Below, piece after piece: positions 6,113 to 8,651 of a DNA stretch of 8,651 bases (its first letter is position 1; every line of letters begins with the position of its first letter). This stretch comes from an uncultured Bacteroidota bacterium (GTDB lineage Bacteria; Bacteroidota; Bacteroidia; Chitinophagales; Chitinophagaceae). The notes under the pieces are model-generated. The model made no database searches. It had not been told where the DNA came from and saw only the letters and a list, made by a program, of their open reading frames with translations. Position numbers and translations under genes: made by a program. The stretch lies in the NCBI GenBank assembly GCA_903933995.1, contig CAIZMD010000567.1, forward strand, positions 1 to 8,651, given 5' to 3'.

Positions 6113-6478
6113 TTAAAAATAAACATCTTCTAGTAGGAGTATTTCCTTAATAGAATCTGATTCCATGGTAATGGATATTACATTGAATTGTAAGTATTTC
6201 CATTGTTTGTGTTGAAATTGATAGGCTTCTGCGGCATTTTTCAAGAAGCGCATTTTGTTCTTGCTAATACTTTGTTCGGGCCATCCAAATGCTACCGAAT
6301 GCCTGGTTTTTACTTCAATAATGTGAAGGATTTTTCCTTTTGCTGCAATAATATCTAGTTCCAAATGATGGTGTCTCCAATTACGTTCTAGAATCTGATA
6401 TCCCTTTTCTTCTAAGAACAATGTAGCTGCATTTTCACCAGTTTTTCCTGTTTGATGGTTCTGATACATTTGAAACAA
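6113..6478 (-). CDS. YraN/UPF0102 family nuclease-like protein
   Basis: A 121-residue protein of the YraN (UPF0102) family, which has a restriction-endonuclease-like fold. The order of conserved blocks is typical: GKTGENAATLFLEEKGYQILERNWR (residues 11-35), LELDIIA (39-45, with the acidic D of the PD-(D/E)xK-like site), and LHIIEVKTR (51-59, supplying ExK), followed by FGWPEQSISKNKMRFL. The catalytic pattern E/D...ExK therefore looks intact. The cellular role of the family is not firmly known; a link to DNA processing is usually inferred. Length is normal. Two start codons are possible, 6478 (MFQMYQ) and 6469 (MYQNHQ), and nothing in the sequence decides between them. It is divergent from manA with only 43 bases between, and the manA promoter candidate falls inside its first codons. 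Confidence 0.85.
   Translation of the reverse strand: MFQMYQNHQTGKTGENAATLFLEEKGYQILERNWRHHHLELDIIAAKGKILHIIEVKTRHSVAFGWPEQSISKNKMRFLKNAAEAYQFQHKQWKYLQFNVISITMESDSIKEILLLEDVYF
6442..6472 (+). promoter_or_regulatory. Promoter candidate for manA, inside the start of yraN
   Basis: TACATTTG at 6465-6472 is an exact TAnnTTTG -7 match. TTTT at 6442-6445 stands 19 bases upstream as an imperfect -33 element. Transcription would start near 6478, leaving a leader of about 42 bases to the ATG at 6522 or 60 to the one at 6540. It overlaps the 5' codons of the divergent yraN gene. Confidence 0.4.
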
Positions 6479-6521
6479 TTTTATCCGTTTATAGGCGTTT
6501 TAAAGTATTCTAAATTCCCTA

Positions 6522-7739
6522 ATGCTTAAAATTCCTACAATGCAAGAGCCTAACAAAATATTCAAACTAAAAGGATTCAACCAACACTATGCCTGGGGCG
6601 GTTTTCATTTTATACCAGATCTGTTGGGAATCTCTAATCCAGATAACAAGCCCTTTGCGGAGTATTGGATGGGTGCACATCCATCTGCTTCTTCCAAATT
6701 GCAAACGCCGGAGGGAGAAATTTTGTTAAGCGAATTGATCCAAAAAGATCCAGAAGCGGCTTTGACCAAGGAAGTCTATCAGAAATTTGGAGAACTACCT
6801 TATTTATTAAAAGTATTGGACGTAAAAGACATGTTGTCTATTCAAGTGCATCCTACAAAGGCAGAAGCTGAAAAAGGCTTTGACGCTGAGGAGGCTTCAG
6901 GTATACCCATTAACGCTCCCAACAGAAATTACAAAGACCGGAATCATAAGCCAGAAGTCATGGTGGCATTGAGTGATTTTTGGTTATTGCATGGATTTAA
7001 AGAAAAGGCCTTGCTTGAAAAAACTTTGGAAGAAGTTCAGGAATTTAATATTCTATTGCCCTTATTTAGAAGAGAAGGTTACAAGGCTTTGTACCAGTTT
7101 GTCATGGAAATGCCCCAACAGGAAGTCAATGTGTTTTTAATGCAAGTGGTAAGAAGAGAGATCCGTAAAAAAATGGATGCTGAATTAACCAAGGCAGATC
7201 CAGGATGGTGGGTAGCAAAATTGTTTGAAAATGGTCAACCCATTGGAGATATAGACAAGGGTGTATTTTCCATTTACTTTTTCAATATTGTCAATGCCAA
7301 ACCTGGTGAAGCAGTTTTTCAAGGAGCAGGTCTGCCACATGCCTATTTAGAAGGTCAGAATATTGAATTAATGGCCAATAGCGATAATGTTTTAAGAGGG
7401 GGATTAACACCCAAGTACATTGATGTGCCAGAATTAATGAAACATACCCTTTTTGAGGGTATAACCCCCAATGTGATGAAGGGCTCGGAAATAAGGATTG
7501 GGGAGAAGAATTATCCATGCCCAGTGCCAGATTTTGCCATTAGTAAAATTGCCTTACACGGAAATAGTAGTTATGCCAACACTACAGAAGGCTTGGAATT
7601 ATTTATTGTAACAGATGGAGGGGCTGTTATCAATAACCATATGGTAGTCAGGAAAGGGGAGGCTCTTTGTATGTTTCCAGGAGCTAATTATGAAATTCAA
7701 AGTTCCGGAGAATGCACGCTATATAAGGCTTTTGTATAG
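6522..7739 (+). CDS. manA: Mannose-6-phosphate isomerase, class I
   Basis: A 405-residue zinc enzyme interconverting fructose-6-phosphate and mannose-6-phosphate, feeding GDP-mannose and polysaccharide synthesis or mannose use. The N-terminal block KGFNQHYAWGG and AEYWMGAHPSA are class I signatures. Expected zinc ligands are Q108 and H110 (LSIQVHPTKAEAEKGF), E145 (NHKPEVMVAL) and H273 (GAGLPHAYLEGQNIELMANSDNVLRGGL), with R292 as the probable catalytic arginine. The helical insert (residues about 160-230) is the one seen in the longer E. coli and fungal type enzymes, and the length agrees with E. coli ManA (391). A C-terminal cupin-like domain follows (GLELFIVTDGGAVI...RKGEALCMFPG). The ATG at 6540 (MQEPNKIFKLKG) is an equally plausible start and would give 399 residues. 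The membrane protein gene lies 83 bases downstream in the same direction. Confidence 0.93.
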   Translation: MLKIPTMQEPNKIFKLKGFNQHYAWGGFHFIPDLLGISNPDNKPFAEYWMGAHPSASSKLQTPEGEILLSELIQKDPEAALTKEVYQKFGELPYLLKVLDVKDMLSIQVHPTKAEAEKGFDAEEASGIPINAPNRNYKDRNHKPEVMVALSDFWLLHGFKEKALLEKTLEEVQEFNILLPLFRREGYKALYQFVMEMPQQEVNVFLMQVVRREIRKKMDAELTKADPGWWVAKLFENGQPIGDIDKGVFSIYFFNIVNAKPGEAVFQGAGLPHAYLEGQNIELMANSDNVLRGGLTPKYIDVPELMKHTLFEGITPNVMKGSEIRIGEKNYPCPVPDFAISKIALHGNSSYANTTEGLELFIVTDGGAVINNHMVVRKGEALCMFPGANYEIQSSGECTLYKAFV

Positions 7740-7775
7740 CTTATACCCGCGTTCTTCACAAATTGCCAAAAAAGC

Positions 7776-7805
7776 TTTTATCGAATCTATTTTCGCCTAT
7801 TTTTG
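7776..7805 (+). promoter_or_regulatory. Promoter candidate for the DUF6580-like gene
   Basis: TATTTTTG at 7798-7805 is an exact TAnnTTTG -7 match. TTTT at 7776-7779, 18 bases upstream, is a weak -33 element. Transcription would begin near 7811, about 12 bases before the ATG at 7823. The motif lies inside the reading-frame extension to the TTG at 7763, which supports the ATG start. Confidence 0.42.
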
Positions 7806-7822
7806 CCCTGAAATTGACAATA

Positions 7823-8386
7823 ATGAAATTGAATAAAAATCTATTTATCTCTTTAATGCTGTTGGTAGTTGTAGCGGCAGTGTATCGTATTATACCCAAT
7901 AGGCCTTATGGATTTGCACCACAAATTGCCATGGCTTTGTTTGGAGGCGCTTTTTTTGTAAAAAACAAGCAGTGGGCTTTTGCCTTACCCGTACTTTCCA
8001 TGTTCCTTTCAGATTTGTTGTATCAAGGTTTGTACACAATGGGGTACTCAAGTATCCAAGGATTTTATAGTGGTCAATGGATGAACTATTTGTTGATTGC
8101 ATCATTAACGGTTTTTGGATTCATGATTAGTGAAATGAAAATTGGCAAAGTGGTGTTGGCTAGCCTTGGCGCACCTACTGTTTATTTCTTGTTGTCAAAC
8201 GGAATGGTTTGGATGGGTGGAGGTGGATACAATCATCCCAAAACCTTTAATGGTCTGATCCTTACTTTAACAGATGGTATACCTTTCTACCAGAATTCAG
8301 TTGCAGGTACGATTGTATTTTCTGCCATCCTGTTTGGAGGATATTATTTTCTTAGAAATGCCTATGGCAATAAGCAAGTTGCTTAA
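7823..8386 (+). CDS. Six-helix integral membrane protein, DUF6580-like (putative transporter component)
   Basis: A 187-residue hydrophobic protein from the ATG at 7823 (MKLNKNLF). Probable membrane segments lie at residues about 7-24, 31-46, 51-67, 88-104, 108-127 and 159-177. Between the last two is a long loop with SNGMVWMGGGGYNHPKTFNG. The pattern PNRPYGFAPQIAMALFGGAFF, then SMFLSDLLYQG, then SNGMVW resembles the DUF6580 family, described as putative transport proteins. Size and helix count are also like S-components of ECF vitamin transporters, which is a structural analogy only. The frame extends upstream to a TTG at 7763, but that would add a 20-residue tail across a promoter-like motif, so I reject it. 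manA lies upstream in the same direction and a strong terminator follows. I see no riboswitch in the 83-base leader gap, so the substrate is unknown. Confidence 0.75.
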   Translation: MKLNKNLFISLMLLVVVAAVYRIIPNRPYGFAPQIAMALFGGAFFVKNKQWAFALPVLSMFLSDLLYQGLYTMGYSSIQGFYSGQWMNYLLIASLTVFGFMISEMKIGKVVLASLGAPTVYFLLSNGMVWMGGGGYNHPKTFNGLILTLTDGIPFYQNSVAGTIVFSAILFGGYYFLRNAYGNKQVA

Positions 8387-8407
8387 TTGTTAGCTTTAAA
8401 ATATTTC

Positions 8408-8441
8408 AACAGAAAAGCCGCAGTGATGCGGCTTTTCTGTT
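8408..8441. terminator. Bidirectional hairpin terminator after the DUF6580-like gene
   Basis: A perfect 15-bp inverted repeat, 8408-8422 pairing with 8427-8441 (core AAAAGCCGCA / TGCGGCTTTT), closed by a GTGA tetraloop of the stable GNRA type and followed by further T residues. It lies in the convergent gap with rnhA. The outer 12 bases of each arm match the terminator at 3380-3424. Confidence 0.9.
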
Positions 8442-8510
8442 TTTATTACTTCATCTTAATTAATACTTTGAAGTCCTCTATATGTTAACCAATTAAAACA
8501 TTGGAATAGA

Positions 8511-8651
8511 TTAGTTAGGATTTTCCAATTCGTACCCTTCATCAACTAATAGATTCCCACCATCTGCCGCAGCCGTTGCTAATTCATCACATCGGTTATT
8601 CATGGCATTATCGGCATGGCCTTTTACCCAAACAAATCTCAATTGAAAATC
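8511..8651 (-). CDS. rnhA: Ribonuclease HI, C-terminal fragment (cut by the right edge)
   Basis: The last 46 codons of a gene whose start lies beyond the window; the stop is TAA at 8513-8511. The fragment reads DFQLRFVWVKGHADNAMNN, then RCDELATAAADGG, and ends YELENPN. This matches the end of E. coli RNase HI, where WVKGHAG...NERCDELARAAA carries the mobile catalytic histidine (H124) and the last carboxylate of the active site (D134). Both are conserved here as the H of KGHA and the D of CDEL. The enzyme cuts the RNA strand of RNA-DNA hybrids, removing primers and R-loops. The first three catalytic acidic residues lie outside the window. The gene is convergent with the membrane protein gene and ends about 70 bases from their shared terminator. 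Confidence 0.92.
   Translation of the reverse strand, partial: DFQLRFVWVKGHADNAMNNRCDELATAAADGGNLLVDEGYELENPN

Noticed and set aside
6665..6871. 68-codon plus-strand frame inside manA
   Set aside because: Overlaps the zinc-site coding frame of manA; a +1-type shadow with no motif.
7740..7822. Riboswitch upstream of the membrane protein gene
   Set aside because: The gap is 83 bases with a promoter-like motif near its end, leaving about 12 bases of leader; there is no room for an aptamer and no matching motif.
7291..8105. Minus-strand frames at 7291-7518 and 7890-8105
   Set aside because: Antisense shadows of manA and of the membrane protein gene, without recognisable family features.
8442..8510. 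Possible small gene or RNA between the terminator and rnhA
   Set aside because: Only 69 AT-rich bases with no open frame of note, no hairpin and no promoter motif.

Overview
The window looks like chromosomal core DNA from a member of the Bacteroidota, most likely the Chitinophagaceae or a relative (inference). The signs are AT-rich DNA, start codons without a Shine-Dalgarno sequence, promoter candidates of the Bacteroidota type (TTTG at -33, TAnnTTTG at -7), and lineage-typical genes: a PafA-type phosphatase, a serine palmitoyltransferase-like enzyme, a DUF2911 protein and a DUF6580-like membrane protein. I see no tRNA, rRNA, CRISPR array, insertion sequence or phage gene. Every intergenic gap is under 200 bases.

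Layout from left to right: the 3' end of a eukaryotic-type NADP isocitrate dehydrogenase gene (+); a secreted alkaline phosphatase (-); a PLP-dependent alpha-oxoamine synthase, probably serine palmitoyltransferase (+); a secreted DUF2911 protein with xerD behind it (both -); a small cysteine-cluster protein (+); a YraN/UPF0102 nuclease-like protein (-); class I mannose-6-phosphate isomerase followed by a six-helix membrane protein (both +); and the 3' end of the RNase HI gene rnhA (-), running off the right edge.

The genes do not form one pathway. Most are single transcription units facing alternate directions, giving four convergent junctions. Three of these hold strong bidirectional hairpin terminators (210-245, 3380-3424, 8408-8441). 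The fourth (5950-6112) holds a purine-rich GTGAAGA repeat tract and only a weak hairpin. A 45/42-nt block of the same repeat family sits directly after the stop codon of the palmitoyltransferase-like gene and again after the cysteine-cluster gene, about 2.6 kb apart. This dispersed intergenic repeat is the least explained structure in the window.

I found no convincing new multi-gene system. The items most worth following are the repeat family, the matching terminator arms, the DUF6580-like membrane protein with no firm function, and two start codons moved downstream of their longest reading frames because promoter-like motifs lie in the discarded stretch.
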